Origin: CAZAGD01 sp049699975 | GTDB lineage: Bacteria; Desulfobacterota; SM23-61 | DNA length: 13,732 nucleotides | Direction: 5' to 3' | NCBI GenBank assembly: GCA_049699975.1 | Contig: JBNAWB010000092.1 | Span: 1 to 13,732 of the forward strand | In this document: one piece after another, positions 6,859 through 13,732 of the stretch | Layout of the letters: the number at the start of each line of letters is the position of its first letter | Numbering within the stretch: position 1 is the stretch's first letter | The notes under the pieces: generated by a model | The model's database searches: none | What the model was told of the DNA's origin: nothing | The model's input: the letters and a program-made list of their open reading frames with translations, nothing else | Program-made: the position numbers and the translations under genes

Positions 6859-7368
6859 TCAAGCTTCCTCATACCTGGCTAAAGTAAAAAGGAGGTCAGC
6901 CAAGCGATTAAGGAATGCTAAGACTTGCGGATTCTCGATAATTTTTTTCTGGTACAAAAGCACAGCCCGGCGTTCTGCTCTCCGGATAATAGTTCGGGCT
7001 AAGTCGATAGCCGCCGAAGAAAGAGTCTTCCCGGGCAAAATAAACTCCTTGGGTAGGCTTACTTCTTTTTGTAAATCAGCAATTAAATTTTCTAACCTGT
7101 GCACATGAGTTGCCTCGATACGGTGGGGAGGCGCTGTTTGGGGGAGGGCTCCGGTAGCTAACTCGGCAGCTAAGATCTGCAAGTCTTTTTGGATGGAAAT
7201 AATAATGGCTTGGGTTTGCTTCCGGGTGGCTGTAGCTCGGGCCAATCCTAAAGCGGAACTGGCTTCATCAATGGTGCCGTAAGTTTCCGGTCTGGGGTCG
7301 GCCTTAGAAACTCTCTCCCCGCCTAAAAGACTGGTAAAACCTTGATCACCCTTTTTGGAGAACTCCAT
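6859..7368 (-). CDS. PduO-type cob(I)alamin adenosyltransferase
   Basis: This family (PduO/MMAB) transfers the 5'-deoxyadenosyl group of ATP to cob(I)alamin, making adenosylcobalamin, the coenzyme of radical mutases and some reductases. The 169-aa protein carries the N-terminal ATP-binding signature KKGDQGFTSLLGGERVSK (5-22) with YGTIDE (30-35), then ILPGKTLSSA (110-119), ARTIIRRAER (124-133) and the closing NRLADLLFTLAR (154-165). Homologs usually have a His two residues before the ARxxxRRAER segment; here Asp122 occupies that place, a small divergence. The ATG has GAGG eight bases upstream, and that site overlaps the rluB stop codon. It sits ten bases after rluB and three before tilS, so it is embedded in a translation-related operon with no cobalamin or mutase gene nearby. 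Its physiological partner is not visible in the window. Confidence 0.93.
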   Translation of the reverse strand: MEFSKKGDQGFTSLLGGERVSKADPRPETYGTIDEASSALGLARATATRKQTQAIIISIQKDLQILAAELATGALPQTAPPHRIEATHVHRLENLIADLQKEVSLPKEFILPGKTLSSAAIDLARTIIRRAERRAVLLYQKKIIENPQVLAFLNRLADLLFTLARYEEA

Positions 7369-7378
7369 AATTTTGGCC

Positions 7379-8125
7379 TCAACCCATCAGGGCAGATTTC
7401 TTACTTTGAATAATTTTCTGCAGCTTTTGCAGCTCCCGTGGACTCAAAAAACGATATTCCCCAGGGCGCATTTTTCCTAAGCTTAGGCCGGCAAAAGCTA
7501 TCCTTTTTAATTTCAATACTTGGTAACCTATTTTTTCCCACATTCTCTTTATTTGTCTATTTCGCCCTTCGTATAAAGTCATCTCTACCCAGAGATTTTC
7601 TTTAGTTTTTTTCACCGGAAAAATGAGACAAGGAGCAGTATGGCCATCAGCCAATTTTATCCCCTGCCGGAGTTTTTCTATTTCTTCCTCCGGAGGCTGT
7701 CCCTTAATTTTAACTAAATATTTGCGGGGCACTTGGAAGGAAGGATGGGTCAAACAATGAGCCAGCTCTCCATCATTCGTCAAAAGAAGAACCCCCTCGG
7801 CATCAAAATCCAGACGACCTATAGGGAAAAGACGGGTTTTTAATGGTTTAATTAAGTCTAAGACCGTCGTTCTCCCCTCCGGATCATCTGTGGAAGTTAC
7901 CACTCCTTTAGGCTTGTAAAGGATTATATAAACTTTATTAGTCGGAGGGGAAACTCGCCGGCCATCTACCTTTATGTGGTCTTTGGCCGGGTCGGCTTTA
8001 TCCCCAATCTGGGCCACTCGGCCATTAACCGTAACTCTCCCTTCCCGGATTAATTCTTCGGCTTTACGCCTGGAGGCTATACCGGCCTCAGCCAGAATTT
8101 TCGATATTCTCAGCAGATTGTTCAT
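7379..8125 (-). CDS. rluB: RsuA/RluB-family pseudouridine synthase
   Basis: It isomerises a specific uridine to pseudouridine in ribosomal RNA. The 248-aa protein has an N-terminal S4 RNA-binding domain (about 5-55, LRISKILAEAGIASRRKAEE and VTVNG) and the RsuA/RluB/E/F catalytic domain with GRLDFDAEGVLLLTNDG (103-119), where Asp106 is the catalytic residue. KYLVK and the late NRQIKRMWEKIGYQVLKLKR region are also typical. Position after scpB favours RluB (large-subunit rRNA) over RsuA, but the exact target base cannot be read from sequence. The ATG at 8123-8125 lies inside scpB (38-base overlap), has only a weak GGGA upstream, and sits at the end of a run of nine A residues. No better in-frame start lies just downstream. 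Confidence 0.93.
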   Translation of the reverse strand: MNNLLRISKILAEAGIASRRKAEELIREGRVTVNGRVAQIGDKADPAKDHIKVDGRRVSPPTNKVYIILYKPKGVVTSTDDPEGRTTVLDLIKPLKTRLFPIGRLDFDAEGVLLLTNDGELAHCLTHPSFQVPRKYLVKIKGQPPEEEIEKLRQGIKLADGHTAPCLIFPVKKTKENLWVEMTLYEGRNRQIKRMWEKIGYQVLKLKRIAFAGLSLGKMRPGEYRFLSPRELQKLQKIIQSKKSALMG

Positions 8126-8801
8126 TTTTTTTTGCTTCCCGCAAATTTTCCTTAACTTCTTCTTTTTCTAGTTCCATTTCCGTTTCCTGCTGCCCAAAAT
8201 CATCCCCGGCGCCATCAGGTAAATTTTCTTGGCTAGGATCAATAAGCTCATTGGTTGATAAAATTTTTTCTCTCTCCCCGGCCCCCAAACTTTCCATCTC
8301 TTTTATAGTAGGTAAACTGGTCAAATCTTTGAGCCCAAAAGTCTCCAAGAAATGCCGAGAAGTCCCATAAACTAAGGGGCGGCCGGGTATATCTTTCCTC
8401 CCTAAAATTTTTATGAGCTTTTTTTCTAATAACGTCCGCAGCACGCCCCCGGAATCAACGCCCCGAATCTTTTCGATTTCTGAGCGCATGATCGGTTGTT
8501 TATAAGCAATGACGGCTAAAGTTTCCAAAGCCGGCTGACTAAGGGCAAAAGTCTTCGCTTTCTTCATTTTTCTGATCCAAGGAGCATATTCCGGACGGGT
8601 GCGAAACTGCCAGCCTTCAGCCACCTCTACTAAAGTAAAACCTCGATCTTGATTAGCATAATCGGCGCGCAGTTGCTCCAGTATGCCCTGGATTTCTTTC
8701 TTGGGCACTTCCAAAATTTCTCTAATCTTTTCTAAAGGCAAAGGGGCCTCGGCAGCGAAGATTAAAGCTTCGATAATAGCCGGTAAATGTTGATTATCCA
8801 C
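8088..8801 (-). CDS. scpB: Condensin partner ScpB
   Basis: ScpB is the winged-helix kite subunit that binds ScpA and, with SMC, forms the bacterial condensin that compacts and segregates the chromosome. Residues 1-160 fit the family, with ALSQPALETLAVIAYKQPI (86-104) and a DIPGRPLVYGTSRHFLETFGL stretch (137-157). Residues from about 171 to the end form a polar, Glu- and Lys-rich low-complexity tail, making the 237-aa protein longer than many ScpBs. The start is GTG, one base after the scpA stop, with AAGGGG nine bases upstream. The 3' end overlaps rluB by 38 bases. Confidence 0.96.
   Translation of the reverse strand: MDNQHLPAIIEALIFAAEAPLPLEKIREILEVPKKEIQGILEQLRADYANQDRGFTLVEVAEGWQFRTRPEYAPWIRKMKKAKTFALSQPALETLAVIAYKQPIMRSEIEKIRGVDSGGVLRTLLEKKLIKILGRKDIPGRPLVYGTSRHFLETFGLKDLTSLPTIKEMESLGAGEREKILSTNELIDPSQENLPDGAGDDFGQQETEMELEKEEVKENLREAKKNEQSAENIENSG
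8125..8133 (-). other. A9 homopolymer at the scpB/rluB overlap
   Basis: Nine consecutive A residues on the coding strand lie in the scpB tail and include the A of the rluB ATG. In the scpB frame they read GCA AAA AAA AAT. Removing one A turns this into GCA AAA AAA ATG and continues straight into the rluB frame. Runs of this length are known sites of RNA polymerase slippage, and also of sequencing indels. Confidence 0.6.
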
Positions 8802-8802
8802 T

Positions 8803-9618
8803 TTACCAAACCCCTTCCGCTATAAATTTTCTTCCTTCTTCCACATCTATGGGTGAAAAGATACGGATCGGGCCAAAAGCCTCCGTTTGGTAGGCTTTTA
8901 CTAAACGGAGGCGCAAAAGTTCCAACAGAGCTAAAAAACTTAAAATAATCTCCCGCTTAGAAGCTTCGGGAGGAAAAAGCTGGGTAAAAGAAACGCTGTT
9001 TTCTTTCCAGATTAACTCCATTATCTGCTGTATCTTTTCTTTAAGGCTGAAACTATCCAGCGAAATTTCTTGAAACTCTTCTGGTGAAACACGCTGCAGA
9101 ACTTTCTTTAAAGCCTCGATCAAATCAAACAAGGTCAATTCACCTATGACCATCTCTTCCGCAGGAAGATCAATTAATTCTGCGCTTAATCCTTTCCGGG
9201 TAAATACCTCCCGCTCCAGCAAATCCCGCTTGGCTAACTCAGCAGCCGCTTCTTTGTACTTCTGGTATTCGAGTAACCGGCGTACTAATTCGGCCCGCGG
9301 GTCTTCAGCCGCCTCCTCTTCTTCCCCTTCCTCCTCAGCGCTTTCCGTAGGCGGCAGCAGCATCTTAGATTTTATATGTAAAAGGGTCGCCGCCATGAGC
9401 AGAAATTCGCCCGCTATATCTAAGTTGAGGTTTCTCATCATCTCTAAATATGCCAAGTATTGCTGCGTAATCAAGGTGATGGGAATATCATAGATATTGA
9501 TTTCATTCTTTTTGATCAAGTGTAAGAGAAGATCCAGCGGACCTTCAAAAATCTCCAGCTTCACGTTTAAAGGCAATTCGGGCTGTTCGAATTCCGGATA
9601 AAGATTATCTTGGGCCAT
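8803..9618 (-). CDS. scpA: Condensin kleisin ScpA
   Basis: ScpA is the kleisin that bridges the SMC heads and binds ScpB in bacterial condensin. The 271-aa protein has the N-terminal SMC-neck-binding domain with LEIFEGPLDLLLHLIKKNEI (21-40), INIYDIPI (40-47) and the following LLMAATLLHIKSKMLLPP (73-90). An acidic linker (about 92-106), a central region that binds ScpB, and a C-terminal winged helix ending near 258 follow. Size and order of domains are normal. The ATG is preceded by AGAGGA at good distance, 28 bases after trpS, the widest gap in block 1. Confidence 0.97.
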   Translation of the reverse strand: MAQDNLYPEFEQPELPLNVKLEIFEGPLDLLLHLIKKNEINIYDIPITLITQQYLAYLEMMRNLNLDIAGEFLLMAATLLHIKSKMLLPPTESAEEEGEEEEAAEDPRAELVRRLLEYQKYKEAAAELAKRDLLEREVFTRKGLSAELIDLPAEEMVIGELTLFDLIEALKKVLQRVSPEEFQEISLDSFSLKEKIQQIMELIWKENSVSFTQLFPPEASKREIILSFLALLELLRLRLVKAYQTEAFGPIRIFSPIDVEEGRKFIAEGVW

Positions 9619-9646
9619 CGCTTTTTCCTCTCTTGGCGGCCTTCTC

Positions 9647-10633
9647 TCAAGTTATTTTCATAGCCTGCCGAACTTCCTCCATGGTCTGCCTAGCTACTTC
9701 CCGAGCCCGGCGACAGCCATCCTCGATTACTTCTTCTAATAAATGGGGGGCCTGCAAAATTTGCCTCCTTTTTTCATGGATGGGCGCCAAATAGCTAATT
9801 AGATTCTCGGCCATAATCTTTTTGTCTTCCACACACCCTATGCCCCCTTGCCGACAACTCCTATTAATTTCTTCGATTAATTGGGGTGAACTGTAAAGCC
9901 GATGGAAGGAAAAAACATTGCATATTTCGGGATTGCCCGGATCATTCCGCCGGATGCGATTAGGGTCAGTAAACATTTGGCTTACCTTTTGGCGGATTTC
10001 TTCTGGAGTATCAGAGATATAAATGGCGTTGTTGTAGGATTTGCTCATTTTGCGCCCGTCGATACCTAATAATTTGGGAACTTCCGTAAGCAAAGGCTCG
10101 GGCAAAGGAAAAACCGGCCCGTAAAAGAAGTTAAACCGGCGGGCAATTTCTCGCGCCAGCTCCACATGGGGAACTTGATCTATGCCCACGGGTACTTTGT
10201 GCGCTTTATAAATGATTATATCAGCTGTTTGCAGAAGAGGGTAACCCAAAAACCCATAGGTAGATAAATCTCTATTGCTCAATTCTTGCTGCTGTTCTTT
10301 ATAAGTAGGCACCCGCTCTAACCAAGAAAGGGGGGTAATCATCGATAAGAGGAGATGCAACTCGGCATGTTCTTTAATCCGGGATTGGATAAAAAGCACA
10401 CTTTTCTCAGGGGATAAACCTACGCTTAACCAATCCAGGAACATTTCTTTTATGCTGGCGCTAATTATTTCTGGACTACTATATTCAGTTGTTAAAGCAT
10501 GCCAATCAGCTGCAAAAAAGAAACATTCGTAATCTTCCTGAAGCTTTTTCCAATTTTCCAAGGCCCCGGCTAAGTTTCCCAAATGCAGCTTTCCGGAGGG
10601 GCGCATACCACTTAAGACACGCTGTTTATCCAT
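9647..10633 (-). CDS. trpS: Tryptophanyl-tRNA synthetase TrpS
   Basis: This class I synthetase activates tryptophan with ATP and charges tRNA(Trp). The 328-aa length is typical of the bacterial enzyme. The HIGH-type signature appears as KLHLGN (15-20) after SGMRPSG, the KMSKS loop is intact at 195-199, and the tryptophan pocket region LLQTADIIIYKAHKVPVGIDQVPH (133-156) is conserved. The ATG follows the upstream gene's TGA by three bases. A GAGG lies too close to the ATG (one base), so initiation is probably coupled to termination of the upstream gene. trpS-scpA-scpB-rluB is a recurring bacterial gene string. Confidence 0.97.
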   Translation of the reverse strand: MDKQRVLSGMRPSGKLHLGNLAGALENWKKLQEDYECFFFAADWHALTTEYSSPEIISASIKEMFLDWLSVGLSPEKSVLFIQSRIKEHAELHLLLSMITPLSWLERVPTYKEQQQELSNRDLSTYGFLGYPLLQTADIIIYKAHKVPVGIDQVPHVELAREIARRFNFFYGPVFPLPEPLLTEVPKLLGIDGRKMSKSYNNAIYISDTPEEIRQKVSQMFTDPNRIRRNDPGNPEICNVFSFHRLYSSPQLIEEINRSCRQGGIGCVEDKKIMAENLISYLAPIHEKRRQILQAPHLLEEVIEDGCRRAREVARQTMEEVRQAMKIT

Positions 10634-10636
10634 ACC

Positions 10637-13333
10637 TCAAACTGTACTCCTTTCCTTTGCGGAAGTTAAATTAATTAGGAAGCCATCCCCTTTAATTGAT
10701 TCGTAATCAGGGGCAAAATGTTTTTGCACAAAAGCAACCTCATCTTGATAAGTATGCAATTCTGCGTCTAAACGAGCCCGGAGCAGCTCCTGAAAGATTT
10801 TATTATAAATCGGCCCCGGAGGATATCCCAATTTTTTTAAATCTTTCCCTTTTAACAAAACTTGCACTGGTTTAAGAGTTGTGAAATAAAGGGAAATGGC
10901 CTTGCGGGCCTCCGCCGCGCTTGTTCTACCCATGGCATAAAGAAGGAATTCCACCGGCAAAGGTTTGAGCAGGGAATATATTTCGCTCCGCTTTAGACTC
11001 GGAGAACGAATTAATTCTTCTTCCACTTTCCAAGCCAACCGTCTATTTTCTAAAAATCTTTCTTTGAATTTTTCCGGAAGAGCAAGCCGTTTTAATAAAT
11101 CAGGAATCTCTTTTTCGTTCAAATGCTCAACCAACCCCAAGAAAAAAACTAACCATTTTTCGTACTTTTCCCCCGTAAATAAGAGTTGATACCAAGAGAT
11201 AACATTTTCCAAATTTTGGAAAAGGTTCTCCAGCGACCGATCTACATTTAGCCGGGGGTGAAAGAATTTTAATAAATTGTAATCTCCTAACCGTTTGATA
11301 ACCCGCCAAGGCTTTTCCTCCGCCAGACAAAGTACCAATTCATGGAAAAGTCTTTTACCGGATAAACGCCCGAAAAGTTCGAGTCGGACAGCATTTTCCA
11401 TGAGCATCTGCGTATGGCGGGCAATCTGGAAACCGATCCTTTGTTCGAAACGCAAAGCCCGAAAAATGCGGGTTGGATCTTCTATAAAACTCAGATTATG
11501 AATAACCCTAATCAGCCTTTCTTTCAGATCCCTCTGGCCGCCAAAAAAGTCGATCAATTCCCCAAAGTGTTGCGGGTGGAGGTGCAGAGCTAAAGCGTTT
11601 ATAGTAAAGTCTCGGCGAAAAAGATCAAGTTTGATAGAGCTATGTTCGATCCGGGGAAGGGCAGCCGGATGTTCATAATACTCTAAGCGGGCGGTAGCAA
11701 TATCGAGCCGCCTTCCTTGGGGAAAGGTTAAGGTAGCTGTGCCAAATTTTTTATGCACTTGGATCTGACCGCCTCCCTGCTCCGCCAAGAGTTGGGCTAA
11801 TTTAATCCCTTCCCCTTCGACCACAATATCAATATCATAATTTTCAATACGCAGCAGGAGGTCCCGGACGAATCCGCCCACGGCATATACTTGGTAGCCT
11901 AATTTGGCTCCCATCTCCCCGATAGTCTTCATTAAGGAGAGTACATCTGCTGGCAAGCGCTCTTCTAAGATGTTCACCACCCCTTTAGTGCGCGGGCGAA
12001 GGGCAGAAAATTCTCTTTCCGCAGGAGCTGGCCGAGATTGGTGAGTGCTGGTATACATCCAGCGCAGCAGATCTGTACGGGTAATCGCGCCTACCAATTT
12101 GTCTTTATCCATAACCGGCAAAAAGCGTTGGTTATGCCCTACTATTATATCCTGCACTTTAGTCAAAGTAGTGCGCGGATGAACAACAGCAAACTCGCTC
12201 GTCATATAATCTTTAACAGGAGCATCCCGGAATCCATGAAAAGCGGCCTTTTCAATTACTTGTCGAGAAATTAGGCCGACTAACTTTTCTTTATCCATAA
12301 CCGGCAAGACATTGATATTATAGCGGGTAAGCAATTCACTGGCATGGGCTATAGTATCATTTACCCCAACGGTCTTTACCGGAAATGACATCAAATCTCG
12401 GGCCAACTTTGTCGCCGGGAGGCGACCTTCCAAATAGGTCAAGAGCTTTTCTTCCACTTGGGCCAGGCTCATCCCTTTGATGGATGCTGAGGCTGCTGTA
12501 GGATGCCCACCTCCGCCAAAAAGAGCCGCAATCTCACCAGCATTGACTTCGGGAATACTACTCCGGCCCACAAAATAAACTCGATCCTCCATCTCCGCCA
12601 AAGCGAAAAGGACGCGAATATTCTCCATATCCCGTAACTTATGCACTAGGAGGGCAAAATCTCCTACATATTTATTAGCTGTAGCTTTGGCCACTACTAT
12701 CTCCAGGCCTTTGATGAGATAAGAAGTCTTACTATGAATCAATTCGTTCAGGAGGGAAATCTGCTCCGCAGTAAGTTCGCGGGTAATCATGTTGGCCACC
12801 ATGTTCAAATTAGCGCCGTGAGCTAAGAGAAAAGCCCCTGCTTCCAAATCTTCTTTCGTAGTCGAGGTAAAAGTAAAAGATCCAGTATCTTCGTACAATC
12901 CTAAGGCCATAATCGTTGCCTCTTCGGCACTAATCGGTACACCCCGCTCTTTTAAAATTTTAATTAATATGGTTATAGTGGCCCCCACTTCTTGAATATA
13001 TTCTACCTTCCCATGCAGATCATCCGCAGATGGCGGATGGTGGTCAAAAATATGCAATTCCACATCGGGGCACTGAGCTAATTCAGCAAATTTTCCTATT
13101 CGGCCTGGCTGGCGGGTATCCACTAATATCAGCCGCCGCACTTTATCAAAAGGGATGTTTTTCAAACGCTTGGTCTCCATCACGTAAAAAGCTGACTGCA
13201 CAAAAAAATCTCGTAAATTTTTTTCTTGCGATCCCGGAAAAACAAGGACGGCCTGTGGGTATAATTTCTTGGCCGCCAGCATGGAGGCCAAAGAATCAAA
13301 ATCAGCATTGATATGGGTGGTAATCACGTCCAT
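10637..13333 (-). CDS. DHH-CBS-CBS-tRNA nucleotidyltransferase fusion
   Basis: An 898-aa multidomain protein. Residues 1-310 are a DHH/DHHA1 phosphodiesterase with an apparently full metal site: THINADFDSL (His7, Asp11, Asp13), VDTRQ (Asp72), DHH (97-99), YEDTG (Asp149), and GGGGHPTAA (273-281) for substrate binding. Two CBS domains follow (about 313-365 and 375-430), each with an LPVMDK(E/D)KLVG motif. Residues from about 460 are a class II nucleotidyltransferase: GGFVRD (486-491), DID (500-502), RRDFTINALA (573-582), and EDPTRIFRALRF (618-629), the nucleotide-selecting motif, then a helical tRNA-binding region. In Aquifex a protein of this architecture adds only the terminal A of CCA while a second enzyme adds CC, so the likely role is A-adding tRNA nucleotidyltransferase. 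The role of the DHH part is not established. ATG with GGGG eight bases upstream, two bases after xerD. Confidence 0.93.
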   Translation of the reverse strand: MDVITTHINADFDSLASMLAAKKLYPQAVLVFPGSQEKNLRDFFVQSAFYVMETKRLKNIPFDKVRRLILVDTRQPGRIGKFAELAQCPDVELHIFDHHPPSADDLHGKVEYIQEVGATITILIKILKERGVPISAEEATIMALGLYEDTGSFTFTSTTKEDLEAGAFLLAHGANLNMVANMITRELTAEQISLLNELIHSKTSYLIKGLEIVVAKATANKYVGDFALLVHKLRDMENIRVLFALAEMEDRVYFVGRSSIPEVNAGEIAALFGGGGHPTAASASIKGMSLAQVEEKLLTYLEGRLPATKLARDLMSFPVKTVGVNDTIAHASELLTRYNINVLPVMDKEKLVGLISRQVIEKAAFHGFRDAPVKDYMTSEFAVVHPRTTLTKVQDIIVGHNQRFLPVMDKDKLVGAITRTDLLRWMYTSTHQSRPAPAEREFSALRPRTKGVVNILEERLPADVLSLMKTIGEMGAKLGYQVYAVGGFVRDLLLRIENYDIDIVVEGEGIKLAQLLAEQGGGQIQVHKKFGTATLTFPQGRRLDIATARLEYYEHPAALPRIEHSSIKLDLFRRDFTINALALHLHPQHFGELIDFFGGQRDLKERLIRVIHNLSFIEDPTRIFRALRFEQRIGFQIARHTQMLMENAVRLELFGRLSGKRLFHELVLCLAEEKPWRVIKRLGDYNLLKFFHPRLNVDRSLENLFQNLENVISWYQLLFTGEKYEKWLVFFLGLVEHLNEKEIPDLLKRLALPEKFKERFLENRRLAWKVEEELIRSPSLKRSEIYSLLKPLPVEFLLYAMGRTSAAEARKAISLYFTTLKPVQVLLKGKDLKKLGYPPGPIYNKIFQELLRARLDAELHTYQDEVAFVQKHFAPDYESIKGDGFLINLTSAKERSTV
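12102..12307. repeat. 20-bp exact direct repeat within the CBS coding part
   Basis: The bases at 12102-12121 are identical to those at 12288-12307, 186 bases apart. Both encode the LPVMDK(E/D)K core of the two CBS domains of the 898-aa protein, in the same frame position. Tandem CBS domains are usually more diverged at DNA level, so this local identity suggests constraint, recent duplication or gene conversion. Confidence 0.7.
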
Positions 13334-13335
13334 GT

Positions 13336-13732
13336 TTAACCCCGGGGATGATATCTACGGTGAATTAATTTTAAATGCTCCCGGGACACATGGGTGTAAA
13401 TTTGCGTGGTGGCGATATTGGCATGTCCCAACATTGATTGCACAGAGCGCAGGTCGGCACCTCTTTCTAAAAGATGGGTGGCGAAAGAATGGCGTAACAT
13501 ATGGGGAGTGATTCTTTTTTTTATCCCCGCGGCCCAAGCATATTTTTTTATTATTTTCCAGAATCCCTGGCGCGAAATACCCCTCCCTCTCTTCCCCAAA
13601 AATAAAGTAGCCTGCCCACTTTTCTTTTGAATCTGCCGGCGAGGACCCTGGAGATATTCTAAAAGAGCCCGCCGAGCTTCTCCGCCTAAAGGGACAATTC
13701 TTTCTTTCCCCCCTTTCCCTTTAGTCCGCACA
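13336..13732 (-). CDS. xerD: XerC/XerD tyrosine recombinase, 5' end missing
   Basis: C-terminal part of a tyrosine recombinase; the 5' end lies beyond the right edge, and the first visible codon in frame is an internal Val. Xer recombinases resolve chromosome dimers at dif sites near the terminus during division. The visible ~131 residues hold the beta-hairpin lysine region TKGKGGKERIVPLG, the active-site box PHMLRHSFATHLLERGADLR with HxxR, LGHANIATTQIYTHV with the second His and the nucleophilic Tyr, and the typical ending IHRRYHPRG. The first catalytic Arg would be upstream, outside the window. The phrasing fits a chromosomal Xer protein better than a phage integrase. XerD is a best guess over XerC, since the distinguishing N-terminal domain is not visible. 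The stop is two bases before the next gene, so it is the first visible member of block 1. Confidence 0.9.
   Translation of the reverse strand, partial: VRTKGKGGKERIVPLGGEARRALLEYLQGPRRQIQKKSGQATLFLGKRGRGISRQGFWKIIKKYAWAAGIKKRITPHMLRHSFATHLLERGADLRSVQSMLGHANIATTQIYTHVSREHLKLIHRRYHPRG

Noticed and set aside
13336..13732. Phage or integrative-element integrase at the right edge
   Set aside because: The visible half matches chromosomal XerC/XerD proteins to the end, is packed two bases from a housekeeping gene, and no att-like repeats, tRNA or phage genes are nearby.

Overview
This window is a bacterial housekeeping region. Every gene I can support lies on the minus strand, so transcription runs from the right edge to the left. 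I find no phage, transposon, CRISPR array, defence cassette or complete RNA gene. Base composition leans slightly AT. Several genes start at TTG or GTG with good Shine-Dalgarno sequences, and most junctions are only a few bases wide. The set looks like a deep-branching or uncultivated anaerobe-type bacterium. It has an Aquifex- or deltaproteobacterium-like DHH-CBS-nucleotidyltransferase A-adding enzyme and a PduO-type cobalamin adenosyltransferase, and its gene orders (trpS-scpA-scpB-rluB and tilS-ftsH-folP-glmM-pdxJ) recur across many phyla. I cannot name a phylum from the sequence alone.

Layout in transcription order. Block 1 (13732 to 5473) is one tightly packed operon: xerD-like recombinase (5' end outside the window), 898-aa DHH-CBS-tRNA nucleotidyltransferase, trpS, scpA, scpB, rluB-type pseudouridine synthase, cobalamin adenosyltransferase, tilS. 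Gaps are 28 bases or less, and scpB and rluB overlap by 38. Block 2 begins after a 216-base gap holding a plausible sigma-70 promoter (5389-5417) and a leader of about 125 bases. It contains ftsH, then a long hairpin with a T-rich tail (3327-3399), then folP, glmM and pdxJ. A 49-codon reading frame overlaps the pdxJ stop through ATGA, and the last 129 bases hold no supported gene.

Functionally, block 1 joins chromosome maintenance (dimer resolution by Xer, condensin partners ScpA and ScpB) with translation: tRNA 3'-end completion, tryptophan charging, rRNA pseudouridylation and lysidine for AUA decoding. Block 2 joins membrane proteolysis (FtsH) with folate, UDP-GlcNAc and pyridoxal phosphate synthesis.

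I see no clearly undescribed system. The points most worth a second look are a DHH phosphodiesterase, CBS pair and tRNA nucleotidyltransferase in one polypeptide with apparently complete active sites; an A9 tract exactly at the scpB/rluB overlap, where losing one A fuses the two proteins; the hairpin between ftsH and folP; the ftsH leader with mutually exclusive stems; and the coupled small frame after pdxJ.
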